From positions 88,363 through 152,362 of the forward strand of contig CAJINA010000259.1 in assembly GCA_905176665.1 (NCBI GenBank): a DNA stretch of 64,000 nucleotides, given 5' to 3'. Position numbers and translations under genes: made by a program. Under the pieces are notes generated by a model. The model was not told the DNA's origin, ran no database searches, and saw only the letters and a program-made list of their open reading frames with translations. Origin of the DNA: Olavius algarvensis Delta 4 endosymbiont (GTDB lineage Bacteria; Desulfobacterota; Desulfobacteria; Desulfobacterales; CAJINA01). Positions 16,559 to 25,769 of this stretch are shown here, in pieces (the first letter of the stretch is position 1; every line of letters begins with the position of its first letter).

Positions 16559-16791
16559 ACATGATTCCGTTTACAGCGCTTTGAGATGTGTGTGCTGAGG
16601 TGATTCTCCCGAACCCCTTGTCTCAGCAGCCACATTCAGGTTTTCAGGCTGAAGGCTGAAGGAAAAACCTTTCGAAATCGGCCATCCTCAGCCCGTGTTC
16701 ACGAACCTTCAGTCTTCGGCCTTCTACCTAAACAACCTGAGATATCAATCAGTTCCGCGTCGGGCCATCCTACGCCTTTAAACCCGAAAAC
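16559..16791. repeat. Non-coding gap with degenerate short repeats
   Basis: The 233 bases between two same-strand genes carry imperfect repeats such as CAGGCTGAAGGCTGAAGGAA and CTTCAGTCTTCGGCCTTCTA. I see no gene or clear terminator in it. Confidence 0.5.
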
Positions 16792-17529
16792 TCAACCCTT
16801 TTTTCCCCCGAGGCGCACGAGGTCAGCGGCACCCCAGGCGCCCAGGGTTTCGTTGCAAATCACCAGCAGACCTTTGACGCCCTCTATCCGGCGGCCGAAT
16901 TCAATGGCGGGCTGTACTGCCTCCGGTGATGTGACCCGGTTGCCGATTGCCGTGGCAGCGGCATCCGCCAGCGAACAGGAGTCGGCGATAACCGTCACGG
17001 CATCGGCCACACCCAAACTCAGCGAATGTCCGACCGTTCCTGATGAGGTGCACACCGCCACCGACCGCTTTCGGGAATCGATCTTCACACCCAGTTGCAT
17101 ACTCAGCGGCGAATCACCGGCGAATATACCGATGGTGGCCGGCTTTTCAAGCTTGACGAACAAGTCGCCACCGTTTTCCACGACCACTTCCCGCGAATGC
17201 TGGCACAATCCATGGCCCACCTGCTGGGCCACGGCCCCGGCGACCGCTGCCATGGGCCCCACCCCGGCCGCGCGACCGGCGCTTACCATTTCACGGATAA
17301 CGGCCGGTACCGGACCGGTCTCCGGCCACGGTGCCAAGGTACTGGCAAACTCCCTGTACCGGGCGATATAGCTTTCAATGTGCCCCCGATATCGCAGCAC
17401 CATATCACGACTGACCTCGCTGAGATCATGCTCGGCCTGGATCAAAAGGTCGGTTTCCTGCACCGCCGTGCGAAAGGAAACCAGGTGGGCCTGGTTCATC
17501 TGGTCACGATAAGTACGCTGCACATGCAT
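16792..17529 (-). CDS. UPF0280 family protein (ApbE-like fold)
   Basis: 245 residues from ATG 17529. That start overlaps the dGTPase stop by one base (TGATG); a longer frame to 17583 is less likely. Blocks GVGPMAAVAGAVAQQVG, VVENGGDLFV, SRKRSVAVCTSSGTVGHSLS and ADAAATAIGNRV match the UPF0280 family, which is related to the ApbE flavin transferase. Its biochemical role is not established; family members occur mainly in methanogens and sulfate reducers. The operon with dGTPase and RimK-like genes gives no clear hint. Confidence 0.85.
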   Translation of the reverse strand: MHVQRTYRDQMNQAHLVSFRTAVQETDLLIQAEHDLSEVSRDMVLRYRGHIESYIARYREFASTLAPWPETGPVPAVIREMVSAGRAAGVGPMAAVAGAVAQQVGHGLCQHSREVVVENGGDLFVKLEKPATIGIFAGDSPLSMQLGVKIDSRKRSVAVCTSSGTVGHSLSLGVADAVTVIADSCSLADAAATAIGNRVTSPEAVQPAIEFGRRIEGVKGLLVICNETLGAWGAADLVRLGGKKG

Positions 17530-18731
17530 CAGAACATATCCCGATACGTGTCTAACAATTTGCGCCGGTCCGCCTCCGGGCATTGCTCCAGAAAGTAGCG
17601 GTCGGTCATGCCGGCGATGAAATCTTTTACGATATGGGCATTGCCGTAGCGATGGCGATAATCCGGGGACATGTTATCCAAAAATCGTTTAAAAACAACC
17701 GCTTCCCGCCGGTCTTTTTCCAGATCTTCAAGGTAGGCTTCAAATAAAATAGTAAATAGCCGGGTAACGGTGTCCAGGTGGGCCTTGATTTTCGGATTCA
17801 GATAAATTCTTTCCAGATTGAACGCTTTGAGGCGATTTACGGCCTGGGCCGCCTGGTCGCTGAACGCCACATGGGCCTGGCCGAGACTGTTGGTAATCAA
17901 ATCGGTCACAAGTGAATAGACGATCGTGCCATTGGTGTCCCCGAGCAGTTCCCGACAGTCCCGGGGTAGATCCCCGCGAGTTATCAGTCCGAGGCGCACG
18001 GCATCCTCGATGTCCCGGCCGATGTAACCGATGGTGTCCGCCATGCGGACCACACAGCCTTCCATCGTCATCGGGACCAGCTGTATCCGGGGATCGGTGA
18101 TCTTATTTTCAATCTCGGCTGCGTGGCTCGCAAACGTTTTGACCGCGTGCGGTTTAAGCGGACTGCAACGCACCTCACCGTCATGGCAGAGTATACCGTC
18201 CAGGGTCTGGAGGCACAGGTTCCACCCCAGGCCGCTCTGCTCGACGGTTTCCAGGAAATGGACACTCTGGACATTGTGCAGGAAGTGGCCGATGCCGGCA
18301 GACTTACAGAGTCCGGACAGAATCTTTTCGCCGTCGTGGCCAAAAGGGACGTGGCCGATATCATGCCCCAGGGCAACGGCTTCGATGAGGTCTTCGTTCA
18401 GGCCCAGAAAACGGCCGATCGTGCGGGCGATTTTAGATACCAGTTGAACATGCAGGACCCGGTGGGTGATGTGATCGTTCCAGATCAGCGAAAAAACCTG
18501 GGTTTTATCGATATAACGGCTGTAGGCCCGTGAGTGTAGAATCCGATCGGCATCCAAGGCATAATGCTGCCGGTACCCCGCTTCCAGACGCTTTTCCGGC
18601 TTACGGCGCACCCCAGCTTTGCTGGCCGCTGCATAGGGCGAAAACCATTGCGCCTCGCGCCGGTCCAGGGCGTCGTGAATGGCCTTGAGCTGTTTTTCAC
18701 CGGGTGACCGGTCAGATTGTGCCTTCATCAA
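17529..18731 (-). CDS. dgt: Deoxyguanosinetriphosphate triphosphohydrolase-like protein (HD domain)
   Basis: The 400 residues include the N-terminal blocks KRLEAGYRQHYALDADRILHS and FSLIWNDHITHRVLHVQL, then the metal HD motif in ALGHDIGHVPFGH (about residues 121-131). A later HD-type segment is RMADTIGYIGRDIEDAV. The family removes triphosphate from dGTP and other dNTPs and so limits dNTP pools. Its first 20 bases overlap the end of the RimK-like gene, and its stop overlaps the UPF0280 start, so the three genes are translationally coupled. Confidence 0.9.
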   Translation of the reverse strand: MMKAQSDRSPGEKQLKAIHDALDRREAQWFSPYAAASKAGVRRKPEKRLEAGYRQHYALDADRILHSRAYSRYIDKTQVFSLIWNDHITHRVLHVQLVSKIARTIGRFLGLNEDLIEAVALGHDIGHVPFGHDGEKILSGLCKSAGIGHFLHNVQSVHFLETVEQSGLGWNLCLQTLDGILCHDGEVRCSPLKPHAVKTFASHAAEIENKITDPRIQLVPMTMEGCVVRMADTIGYIGRDIEDAVRLGLITRGDLPRDCRELLGDTNGTIVYSLVTDLITNSLGQAHVAFSDQAAQAVNRLKAFNLERIYLNPKIKAHLDTVTRLFTILFEAYLEDLEKDRREAVVFKRFLDNMSPDYRHRYGNAHIVKDFIAGMTDRYFLEQCPEADRRKLLDTYRDMF

Positions 18732-19497
18732 TCAGCTTTTCCATCAATGCGGTATAATCGATGCCGGCCTGGCGGAATCCCTCCCGGCCGTATTTCATGT
18801 TGGCCTCGATCACGTAATACCGACCGTCATGCCGACATATATCGACACCGACATCGTTCCATTGGCAAGCCCGAGCCGTTCGCCGGGCTAGTTCGTGGGC
18901 TGCATCCGGCACGTCGTCGAGCAGGATCCGGCCGCCGCAGAATACGTTGGTTCGAAAATCGCCCTCCTGGCTTTTGCGCCAGTAGGCGTGTACGACCCGA
19001 CCGCCAATCACCACGATCCGAATATCCCTGTCAATAGGCAGATACTCCTGAATATAAGCGACGGGGTGCTGGTCGCAGTAAGCTTGCAGGGACTCTTGAT
19101 CTTTGATCAGAAATACACCGCGTCCCAGGGCTGAACCCCGTGGTGTTTTGGCAATCAGCGGAAAATCAAATTGGTCCCGGATCTTGCTTTTCTGGTGTTT
19201 CCCGTAATAAACCCGGGTGCGGGGATGGGGAATATCCAGCATGGTTAACAGGGCGGTCTGTTTAATCTTGTCCTGGACGCATTTGTAGTTGTGATAGCTT
19301 GGAAACGTGGCCTTGCCCATGGCATCGAACAGATCGGCATAAAAACCGGTGGGATAATAAACAATCGGCGCCTCGCGGAGCATGCGCACCTGCTCGGGGC
19401 TGTAATCGCTGAAATTGGGGCGCACGCCCAGGGTAATCACGTTCCGGCAGTCCCGCAGTCGGGCTTCCAGGGCGATTACCGTGCGGCCTGTGGTCAT
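18712..19497 (-). CDS. ATP-grasp protein, RimK-like
   Basis: A protein of 261 residues. ATP-grasp blocks are visible: DKIKQTALLTMLDIPHPRT, FPLIAKTPRGSALGRGVFLI, the IQEYLPIDRDIRIVVIGG segment, and the metal-binding end GVDICRHDGRYYVIEANMKYG. The family ligates an amino acid or similar to a carboxylate using ATP. RimK modifies ribosomal S6 and relatives build cofactors or peptides, so the substrate here is unknown. It is the first gene of the overlapped trio with dgt and UPF0280. Confidence 0.8.
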   Translation of the reverse strand: MTTGRTVIALEARLRDCRNVITLGVRPNFSDYSPEQVRMLREAPIVYYPTGFYADLFDAMGKATFPSYHNYKCVQDKIKQTALLTMLDIPHPRTRVYYGKHQKSKIRDQFDFPLIAKTPRGSALGRGVFLIKDQESLQAYCDQHPVAYIQEYLPIDRDIRIVVIGGRVVHAYWRKSQEGDFRTNVFCGGRILLDDVPDAAHELARRTARACQWNDVGVDICRHDGRYYVIEANMKYGREGFRQAGIDYTALMEKLIDEGTI

Positions 19498-19871
19498 CTA
19501 TATACCCCTCTTTGGTTCCGCGTTCAACGTTCCGGGCTAAGAGAGCTTTTAGCGGTTGGCTTTTAGCTTTGCGCCTGTGAACCGTCTACCTGGTTCCCCG
19601 TTCAGGGTTCCGGGTTCAGGGTTGAAGGTCTAAAACCCTTTGAACCCTTGAAAGCTCGACATTCCGTCCACCAGCCCCCGCCCTCAAATCCCTCCCGCCA
19701 GGGGAGGGAAGATCTTTCTGACTACCGACTTCTGACGTCCGACCTCTTGCTTTTCGATCCCGGTCCCGATCCCGATTTCGATTTCGGCTCCAGACTCCAG
19801 ACTCCTGGCTCCGGATTCCGTGTGCCCCACCTTCCACCTTCTACCTTATACCTTAAACCTCCCACCTAATT
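19498..19871. repeat. 374-bp non-coding tract of degenerate short repeats
   Basis: This is the densest low-complexity tract in the window. Blocks include GGTTCCCCGTTCAGGGTTCC, CGATCCCGGTCCCGATCCCG, CTCCAGACTCCAGACTCCTG and CCACCTTCCACCTTCTACCT. Each block drifts from one 6-8 base unit to the next. I see no conserved gene in it. Confidence 0.65.
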
Positions 19872-20642
19872 TTATTCCGGCGGCAACAGCTTGAAGGTTT
19901 CCGGGCCGACGGGTTCATTGACCCAATACCGGTCTATGTCGAGAACGATACGGTCGGCAGTCCCGGATTGAATCGTCAGGGTCTTGGGCACCACAAAATT
20001 TCCCACCTCACGCGTAGCCTGGATATCGGCCCGGTAGCGCATCTCACCGGTTTCCCGAAAGGCTTCTATGCGGGTGATGACCGGCCGGACACCGGCCGTA
20101 ACCGTTTCTCGATAGTAGATTCGCCCTACCTGGTTCCACCACTTTTTCAATACCAGAACACCTTCCCCATCCGACCGGCCGGCTGTCATCACAGCACGGT
20201 CATATTTAAGGTCAGGCAGCCGACCGGCTAAAATGAAGGTCAGACTGCTTACGTCCAGGGGCAGATGTAGAGCCGCCTTGAAGCGGTAATCCTCCAGCGC
20301 GCCTTTCTGGTATGACCCCGTGGTGTGATCCTGCAGGGTAAACCCGATCTCATCGGCTACCGCGGTCACCAGTGGACGTCCATCGAGCCCCAGAACCGTC
20401 AATCGAATTTTGTCCGGCACCTGGCTGACCCACGCGATCCGCAAGCGCTGCCGGCTGCCGGAATGGGTAAACTCCAGACGGCCGATACCCTTGCAGGTAT
20501 GCAACGTTTGGTTGGAATTTTCAAGCAACCGAATCAGTTCGGTACTGTCGCCCCCCGGTGAATCGACTGGCCCCGGGGCTGAGGCACAGGCGATCTGCAA
20601 AGCGAGCATCAAGACCAGCAAGATGCAGCGGCTGTGCATCAC
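19872..20642 (-). CDS. LolB/DUF4292-like outer-membrane lipoprotein
   Basis: A protein of 256 residues with a signal peptide ending in a lipobox (LQIACAS, Cys about 19). The mature part is beta-rich with alternating strands (LRIAWVSQVPDKIRLTVLGL, then RYRADIQATREVGNFVVPK), as in the LolB/LppX-type lipoprotein-binding fold. Such proteins can accept or carry lipoproteins or lipids in the periplasm. Its start overlaps the stop of the upstream TPR lipoprotein by four bases, suggesting that the two work together. The family assignment is by overall layout and is moderate. Confidence 0.6.
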   Translation of the reverse strand: MMHSRCILLVLMLALQIACASAPGPVDSPGGDSTELIRLLENSNQTLHTCKGIGRLEFTHSGSRQRLRIAWVSQVPDKIRLTVLGLDGRPLVTAVADEIGFTLQDHTTGSYQKGALEDYRFKAALHLPLDVSSLTFILAGRLPDLKYDRAVMTAGRSDGEGVLVLKKWWNQVGRIYYRETVTAGVRPVITRIEAFRETGEMRYRADIQATREVGNFVVPKTLTIQSGTADRIVLDIDRYWVNEPVGPETFKLLPPE

Positions 20643-22423
20643 TGGGCCGGGCCTCCGGTTAAGTCCTGAATTTTCTTTTCCAGCGCTTCCCGGTCTTTCT
20701 CCTTGACCTTGAGCGCCCGCTGGTAGCTTTCCAGGGCTTTGCGTCGCTTGTCCTTTTTCAGGTAGGCATCCCCGAGATGTTCGAGGATGATGGGATCGTC
20801 GGATACGAGTTCAACCGCTTTTATAAGTATTTCAAGTGCTTTGGCATATCGCCCCTGCTTGAAATAGACCCAGCCCAAACTGTCGGTAATATAGCCGTCA
20901 TTCGGCTTATATTCCAGGGCCCTGGTTATCAGTCTTTCCGCCTCCTCCAGGTTTTTGCCCATATCCGCGTAGGTATATCCAAGGTAGTTCATGGCGCTGG
21001 CATGCTCGGCATCCATCTCGAGGACCTTTTTCATAGCCGCGATGGATTCATCCTTGTCACCCATTTTGTCGTAAACGACACCCAGGCGAAACTGGATCTT
21101 TACATTTTCAGGATCTTGCACCTGCCCTTCAAGCAAGGTACCCAGGGCCTTGTCCAACTCTCCGACATCTTCGTAGAGGGTTCCCAGGTAGAAATAAAAT
21201 TCAGGTTTGGCAGGATTCTGCACAATGGCCTGCTGCAGGTGCGCAATGGCCTTCTCCGGCTGTTCCTGGTCCTGAAATAAAAAAGCAACACGCACCACGG
21301 CATCATCGTAAAACCGGTCTTGAGGCATCAATTTCTGCATTTCCTGAATGGCACTGGCCGGTTTTTGCTGACCTTCATAGGCGACCCCCAGCAGATAGTT
21401 CAGATCGCGGCTGGCCGGACCGCTTTCCAGAATACCGGTAAGCAGAATAACGGCTTCCCGGTAAAGCTTCGGATCAATATAAAGGCGCACCACATCTCGG
21501 GCAACCTGGAGTCCGGAGCGGCTGCGCTGACCCAGGTCTGACAACAGGGCGCTTGCTTCAGCCGGTCGCCCTTGATCGGCATAGAGCAGGGCCAAAGCCA
21601 GGGCGGCCTTGACGTTCTTGGGATTCCCCGCCAGAACTTTGCGGTATAGATCGATGGCCTGGTCGGTTTTGCCGCTGGCGGTATAGATGGCCGCCAGTTC
21701 GAACTTCGGTTCCTCCAGGCCCGGCTTGATCTGCAGGGTTTTCCAAAAGGCTTTTTCCGCGCGTCCTCTGCTTCCCTGCTGTAAATACAGCCGTCCCAGA
21801 AAAAAGTACCCGGCATAGGCTTGCGGATACCGCTTGACCATTTTCCGGTACACGGAAACGGCCTTGGATTCAGATTTCATCCGGGTGTAGACACCGCCCA
21901 GAAAAAGATAGGCATTTTGCTGCTCCGGAGCGATCTCGATAATCTTTTCATACGCCCGCGCAGCACCTTCCAAATCATTTTTGTCCTCAAGCAACCGGCC
22001 GTAAATATTTAACAAGGATGTATCCTGGGGGTGCTGGAACAAGGCCGCCTCAACGACCTCCAGAGCTGCCTGGGCATCTTTCTTGTTCAGGTGCAACAGG
22101 GCTCGTTCGCGCTGGATGAAAGCACTGTTCGGATCAAGTTGACCCACTTTGTCCATTAATTCGATGGCATCCGTTAGCTGGCCCTTGTTTTGAAAAAACC
22201 TTGACAGCGTATAATAATAATATCGCTGGGAGGAGTGGTCGGGCCCGGATGGAGCGGTTTTTTCCACCTGGGGTTTTACCGGTTTCTGCACACAACCTGG
22301 CGAGACCGCCAATAACAATACCGCAGTGCAGGCTGCAAACGCAGCCTGCACAAGGCGGCTAGTCCGGGGCAATATCTTCTGTGTAGGAGGCAAAATCGGG
22401 CAGTCCCTTTTTAAAGAATTCAC
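20639..22423 (-). CDS. TPR-repeat lipoprotein
   Basis: A protein of 594 residues. A signal segment (FAACTAVLLLAVSPGC) ends in a lipobox. At least ten TPR-type helical repeats follow from about residue 65 to the end (for example DTSLLNIYGRLLEDKNDLEG and PEFYFYLGTLYEDVGELDKA). ATG 22423 overlaps the sigma-factor 3' end by 65 bases; a GTG at 22351 just after that stop is an alternative but would remove the basic signal start. Large TPR lipoproteins usually serve as assembly scaffolds at the outer membrane. It overlaps the LolB-like gene, hinting at a joint envelope role. Confidence 0.82.
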   Translation of the reverse strand: MNSLKRDCPILPPTQKILPRTSRLVQAAFAACTAVLLLAVSPGCVQKPVKPQVEKTAPSGPDHSSQRYYYYTLSRFFQNKGQLTDAIELMDKVGQLDPNSAFIQRERALLHLNKKDAQAALEVVEAALFQHPQDTSLLNIYGRLLEDKNDLEGAARAYEKIIEIAPEQQNAYLFLGGVYTRMKSESKAVSVYRKMVKRYPQAYAGYFFLGRLYLQQGSRGRAEKAFWKTLQIKPGLEEPKFELAAIYTASGKTDQAIDLYRKVLAGNPKNVKAALALALLYADQGRPAEASALLSDLGQRSRSGLQVARDVVRLYIDPKLYREAVILLTGILESGPASRDLNYLLGVAYEGQQKPASAIQEMQKLMPQDRFYDDAVVRVAFLFQDQEQPEKAIAHLQQAIVQNPAKPEFYFYLGTLYEDVGELDKALGTLLEGQVQDPENVKIQFRLGVVYDKMGDKDESIAAMKKVLEMDAEHASAMNYLGYTYADMGKNLEEAERLITRALEYKPNDGYITDSLGWVYFKQGRYAKALEILIKAVELVSDDPIILEHLGDAYLKKDKRRKALESYQRALKVKEKDREALEKKIQDLTGGPAQ

Positions 22424-23441
22424 GCATTTTTTTGATTATATTTTTTTCGATCTGCCTGACACGCTCCCGGGAAATGCTATAGCGGTCACCTATTTCCTGC
22501 AGTGTGACGGGACTGTCTGAAAAAATACGCTGATCAAAGATTTCGAGTTCCCGGGGCGTCATTTCAGCCCGGAACTCATGGATTTTCTCATGCAGCAGTG
22601 ATTCCATCTCTTTTTTAGCCACCTGATCTTCAATCGACGCTTCATCCGTATCCATAAACTCCATGCGTTCCGTGTCGGAATCATCTTTCAGCGGTGCGTC
22701 CAGGGATACGTCCCAACCGTCCAGCCGCTGATCCATGTCGATGATTTCCCGTTCCGAAACCCCGAGCCTTTCCGAAAGCATTTTCGGTTTGGGGTCAAAG
22801 CCCTGTTCAATGAGTTTCTGTTTTTCCTTTTTTAACTTGAAAAACAGTTTCCGCTGGCCCTGGGTGGTACCGATTTTTACCAGACGCCAGTTATCCATTA
22901 TAAATTTAAGGATATAGGCCTTGATCCAGAAAGAAGCGTAATAGGAAAATTTTACATTTTTATAGGGGTCGAACTTACGGACCGCCTGCATGAGCCCGAT
23001 GTTCCCCTCCTGGATCAGGTCCAACAGGTTCTGCATCCAGACCCGCTGATACTCGAGGGCGATTTTCACAACGAGTCTGAGATTGGAGGTGATCAGGACA
23101 TAGGCGGCATCCGGATCCTGGTGGTCTTTCACCTTGGCACCGAGCTCGCGTTCCTGTTCGCGAGTCAGCAGGCTGTACTGGCTGATTTCTGACAGATACC
23201 GCTGCAGCGGATCGAACTTGACGACTGATTTTTCAGTGGCCGGAGGTTTGGCGGCACCAAGTTTCACCACGGCTTTTTTCGCCGGGCCCTTTTTCAAAGC
23301 CTTGCGCGCCGCCTTTTTCGGGGCCTTGGCCGTCGCCTTTTTGGGGGCCTTGCCAGCGGCCTTTTTTTTAGGCTTTGCAGCCAGCTTTTTGGGGGCTTTG
23401 GCGGGACCCTTTTTTTTAGCCGTCGCTCTCTTTTTTTTCAA
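22359..23441 (-). CDS. rpoH: RNA polymerase sigma-32 (RpoH-type) with Lys/Ala-rich N-terminal tail
   Basis: A protein of 360 residues. Residues 1-72 are an unusual Lys/Ala/Pro repeat tail (AKAPKK, AAKPKKK, KAPKKAARKA) like histone H1 tails. The sigma core follows: region 1.2 PLQRYLSEISQYSLLTREQE, region 2 with DLIQEGNIGLMQAVRKFDP, the RpoH box GQRKLFFKLKKEK near 190, and region 4.2 LQEIGDRYSISRERVRQIEK. The RpoH box favours the heat-shock sigma. The tail is probably DNA-binding or unstructured; its role is not known. The 3' end overlaps the TPR lipoprotein gene. The start codon is ATG at 23441, next to a divergent tRNA-Arg. Confidence 0.9.
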   Translation of the reverse strand: MKKKRATAKKKGPAKAPKKLAAKPKKKAAGKAPKKATAKAPKKAARKALKKGPAKKAVVKLGAAKPPATEKSVVKFDPLQRYLSEISQYSLLTREQERELGAKVKDHQDPDAAYVLITSNLRLVVKIALEYQRVWMQNLLDLIQEGNIGLMQAVRKFDPYKNVKFSYYASFWIKAYILKFIMDNWRLVKIGTTQGQRKLFFKLKKEKQKLIEQGFDPKPKMLSERLGVSEREIIDMDQRLDGWDVSLDAPLKDDSDTERMEFMDTDEASIEDQVAKKEMESLLHEKIHEFRAEMTPRELEIFDQRIFSDSPVTLQEIGDRYSISRERVRQIEKNIIKKMREFFKKGLPDFASYTEDIAPD

Positions 23442-23473
23442 TTTAGTGTGCCTGTGTTTTGGGTAGATCTCGG

Positions 23474-23502
23474 TTCAAATTTTTAGTAGACTTGGATATT
23501 AT
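23474..23502 (+). promoter_or_regulatory. Possible sigma-70 promoter for tRNA-Arg
   Basis: TTCAAA (23474-23479), a 17-base spacer, then TATTAT (23497-23502), about 25 bases upstream of the tRNA 5' end. The spacing and -10 box are good and the -35 box is weak. Confidence 0.4.
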
Positions 23503-23527
23503 GTTGTGTTAGCAGTCTTCTCTCCGT

Positions 23528-23604
<77 letters not shown>

Positions 23605-23616
23605 CATAAATTAAAT

Positions 23617-23690
23617 GGGATATCAATATCTTACAGGATTGGCGGCCAACTAGGCAGTGCGTATTATCCTGTTGGTTGATATCCCTTTTT
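23617..23690 (+). terminator. Long hairpin terminator after tRNA-Arg
   Basis: The outer stem GGGATATCAA pairs with TTGATATCCC, and an inner CAGGAT pairs with ATCCTG across a loop. A TTTTT run follows directly. The size is larger than a minimal terminator, so a small structured RNA is an alternative. Confidence 0.7.
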
Positions 23691-23787
23691 CATTTATCCC
23701 GCCGTTTGTACCATTCACAACCTTTTGATCATATCATCATATGACGCCGGCATCAAGGCCGGAGCGCACCGAAATTGCATCACATTT

Positions 23788-24894
23788 TTAGATTTCTGTT
23801 TCGGAAGCAACCCTGTTTTTACCGGCATGTTTGGCCGCGTAGAGAGCCTTGTCGGCCCGTTCAATCACCCCGATTTCGGTGTCCCCGGGGCTATAAGCGC
23901 TGACCCCAATACTGATGGTAATGGCCAGTTCGATATCCTCACCGTCCACTGCGACCCGGTAGCTGGTTTCAGCAATGGCCTTGCAGATATGCCTGGCCTT
24001 CTTCAGGGCATTCTTCAGGGAAGCCCCCGGCAGGATAACGGCAAACTCTTCTCCGCCATAGCGGGCCGGGAAATCTTCCGCCCGTATATACTCACGGCAT
24101 TTGTGGACCAGGGACACCAGGACACGGTCACCCAATGGATGCCCATGGGTATCGTTGATCTGCTTGAAATCATCTATATCGATCATCAGGAGCGCAAAAG
24201 GGGCCTGCATGACGGAATTGCGCTGCACCAGGTTTTTCATTTGCCGGTCGAATGCTTTGCGGTTGTAAGCATCGGTCAAACCGTCGCGCATCGATTCCTC
24301 CCTGGCTTTGGCCAATTCCACACTGAGGGTTTCTACCTGCTGGGACAGGATCTCGACCCGCCCCTTGTCGCTGGATTCTTTCTCCTTTATGGCCAGCCTG
24401 ATATTCTCCACCTCCAGTTTCAGGGCGCTTTTGATTTTGCGGATGTCATCGAGCCGAATGATCTCTTCCAGTTTCTCACTCTGTTCAAACACCTTGAGGT
24501 TAAAAACTTCATTTTCCGCATTTACATTGGCCATGGCTTTGGTCAGCAGTTCGATAATGTCACGGAATTCTTTCTCGCGATCACTGAGGTAAGCTTTCTG
24601 TTTATCAATAAATTCAGCTATTTCAACCTTGTGCTTCTCGAAACGCCGCTCCGGTGGATTGGCCCAGCCGCCGGCTGCGAGTTTTTCCAGGACAGCGTTG
24701 AGGCGTTTACGGAACTTATCCGGCTCGATTTCCCGGATATCCAGCACAGACTCCATGATAAACAGCAGCAATGACCGGACGGCCCCCTCCCAGAACTCGG
24801 CCCGGGGATCCGCAGCCTTGACCTGCTCCGCCGCCGGTTCCGACGGGTCTTCACCCATCAACCTGGCATTCAGGTCTTGAGCCTCCTTATCCAA
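23788..24894 (-). CDS. Diguanylate cyclase (GGDEF domain)
   Basis: A protein of 368 residues. The N-terminal 110 residues are helical and unrecognised, followed by a coiled-coil segment (about 110-205). The GGDEF domain covers about 210-365, with MIDIDDFKQINDTHGHPLGD and the active-site loop RYGGEEFAVILPG near 278; GGEEF is an active-type signature. It makes cyclic di-GMP from GTP in the cytoplasm. No membrane segment is visible. A second GGDEF gene lies at 25766, and a c-di-GMP-related HD-GYP protein at 45221. Confidence 0.92.
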   Translation of the reverse strand: MDKEAQDLNARLMGEDPSEPAAEQVKAADPRAEFWEGAVRSLLLFIMESVLDIREIEPDKFRKRLNAVLEKLAAGGWANPPERRFEKHKVEIAEFIDKQKAYLSDREKEFRDIIELLTKAMANVNAENEVFNLKVFEQSEKLEEIIRLDDIRKIKSALKLEVENIRLAIKEKESSDKGRVEILSQQVETLSVELAKAREESMRDGLTDAYNRKAFDRQMKNLVQRNSVMQAPFALLMIDIDDFKQINDTHGHPLGDRVLVSLVHKCREYIRAEDFPARYGGEEFAVILPGASLKNALKKARHICKAIAETSYRVAVDGEDIELAITISIGVSAYSPGDTEIGVIERADKALYAAKHAGKNRVASETEI

Positions 24895-25028
24895 TTTTTT
24901 TTACCTTTACCAAACAATCCCATGGGTCCTCCGCACCCTATTACTCTATTAGTGCAATGGGCCTAGCCCACCTTACAGAAAAGCGTTCATTTCTTTTAAT
25001 TTTAAAATTATAAGGGATCTGTAGCCGG

Positions 25029-25769
25029 TCAGACCTGTTCTGCGATCACCTGGATGGCCCGGGCCGCTTCACCATCCGGGGTCCGCTTTAAAAAGGGGAC
25101 CTGTTCGCGGATGGCCTGGCTGACATCCGTATCATGCGGAATTGCCCCCAGAAAGTGCAGGTCCAGCTTTAAAAATCGTTCTGCCACATCCCTCAGATTG
25201 TTGAAAACCCCCAGACCTTCGCGCACGTCCGTCACATTGTTCAATACCAGTCGAAAGGTTTTCCGGCCGTATTTTTGCGCCAGCACCTTCATCATGGCAT
25301 AGGCATCCGTGATTGACGTTGGATCGGGAGTCAGCAGAATCACAACCTCATCGGCTATGCTGGTAAACCAGAGAACCGACGTGCCGATGCCGGCTGCGGT
25401 GTCGATCAACACATAGTCGAAAGATTCCGCTACCGCCCGCAGATAGGTGCCGATGCGTCCCTGCTCTTCCGGACCCAGATCCACCATTTCGGGTATTCCG
25501 GAAGTGGCCGGCAGAACCCCGAAGTTTTCGCTTGGAAAACAGATGCTCTCCATCAGGGCACCGCCCTCCATAACATCTCGAATGGTTTTCTGGACGGAAA
25601 TACCCAGCAACAGATCCACGTTGGCCAGTCCAAGGTCACCATCGATTAGAAGCACGCGGTGGCCCTTGGCCACCAGTGACATGGAAAGGTTTACGGCAAA
25701 GCTGGTTTTACCGACCCCGCCTTTACCGCTGGTAATGCAGATAGTTTTAGCAGTGAGCAAACGATTCAT
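25029..25769 (-). CDS. MinD/FlhG-type P-loop ATPase
   Basis: 246 residues from ATG 25769, which overlaps the GGDEF gene stop (ATGA); the longer frame to 25853 is unlikely. The deviant Walker A KGGVGKTSFAVNLS, the LLIDGDLGLANVDLLLG block and YVLIDTAAGIG are typical of MinD/FlhG. FlhG-type proteins place flagella, and others place secretion or chemosensory machines. No flagellar gene is nearby, so the cargo is unknown. The overlap with a GGDEF protein suggests polar signalling with c-di-GMP. Confidence 0.88.
   Translation of the reverse strand: MNRLLTAKTICITSGKGGVGKTSFAVNLSMSLVAKGHRVLLIDGDLGLANVDLLLGISVQKTIRDVMEGGALMESICFPSENFGVLPATSGIPEMVDLGPEEQGRIGTYLRAVAESFDYVLIDTAAGIGTSVLWFTSIADEVVILLTPDPTSITDAYAMMKVLAQKYGRKTFRLVLNNVTDVREGLGVFNNLRDVAERFLKLDLHFLGAIPHDTDVSQAIREQVPFLKRTPDGEAARAIQVIAEQV

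Noticed and set aside
23725..24774. Open frame of 349 residues on the plus strand
   Set aside because: Antisense to the GGDEF gene; typical high-GC shadow frame.
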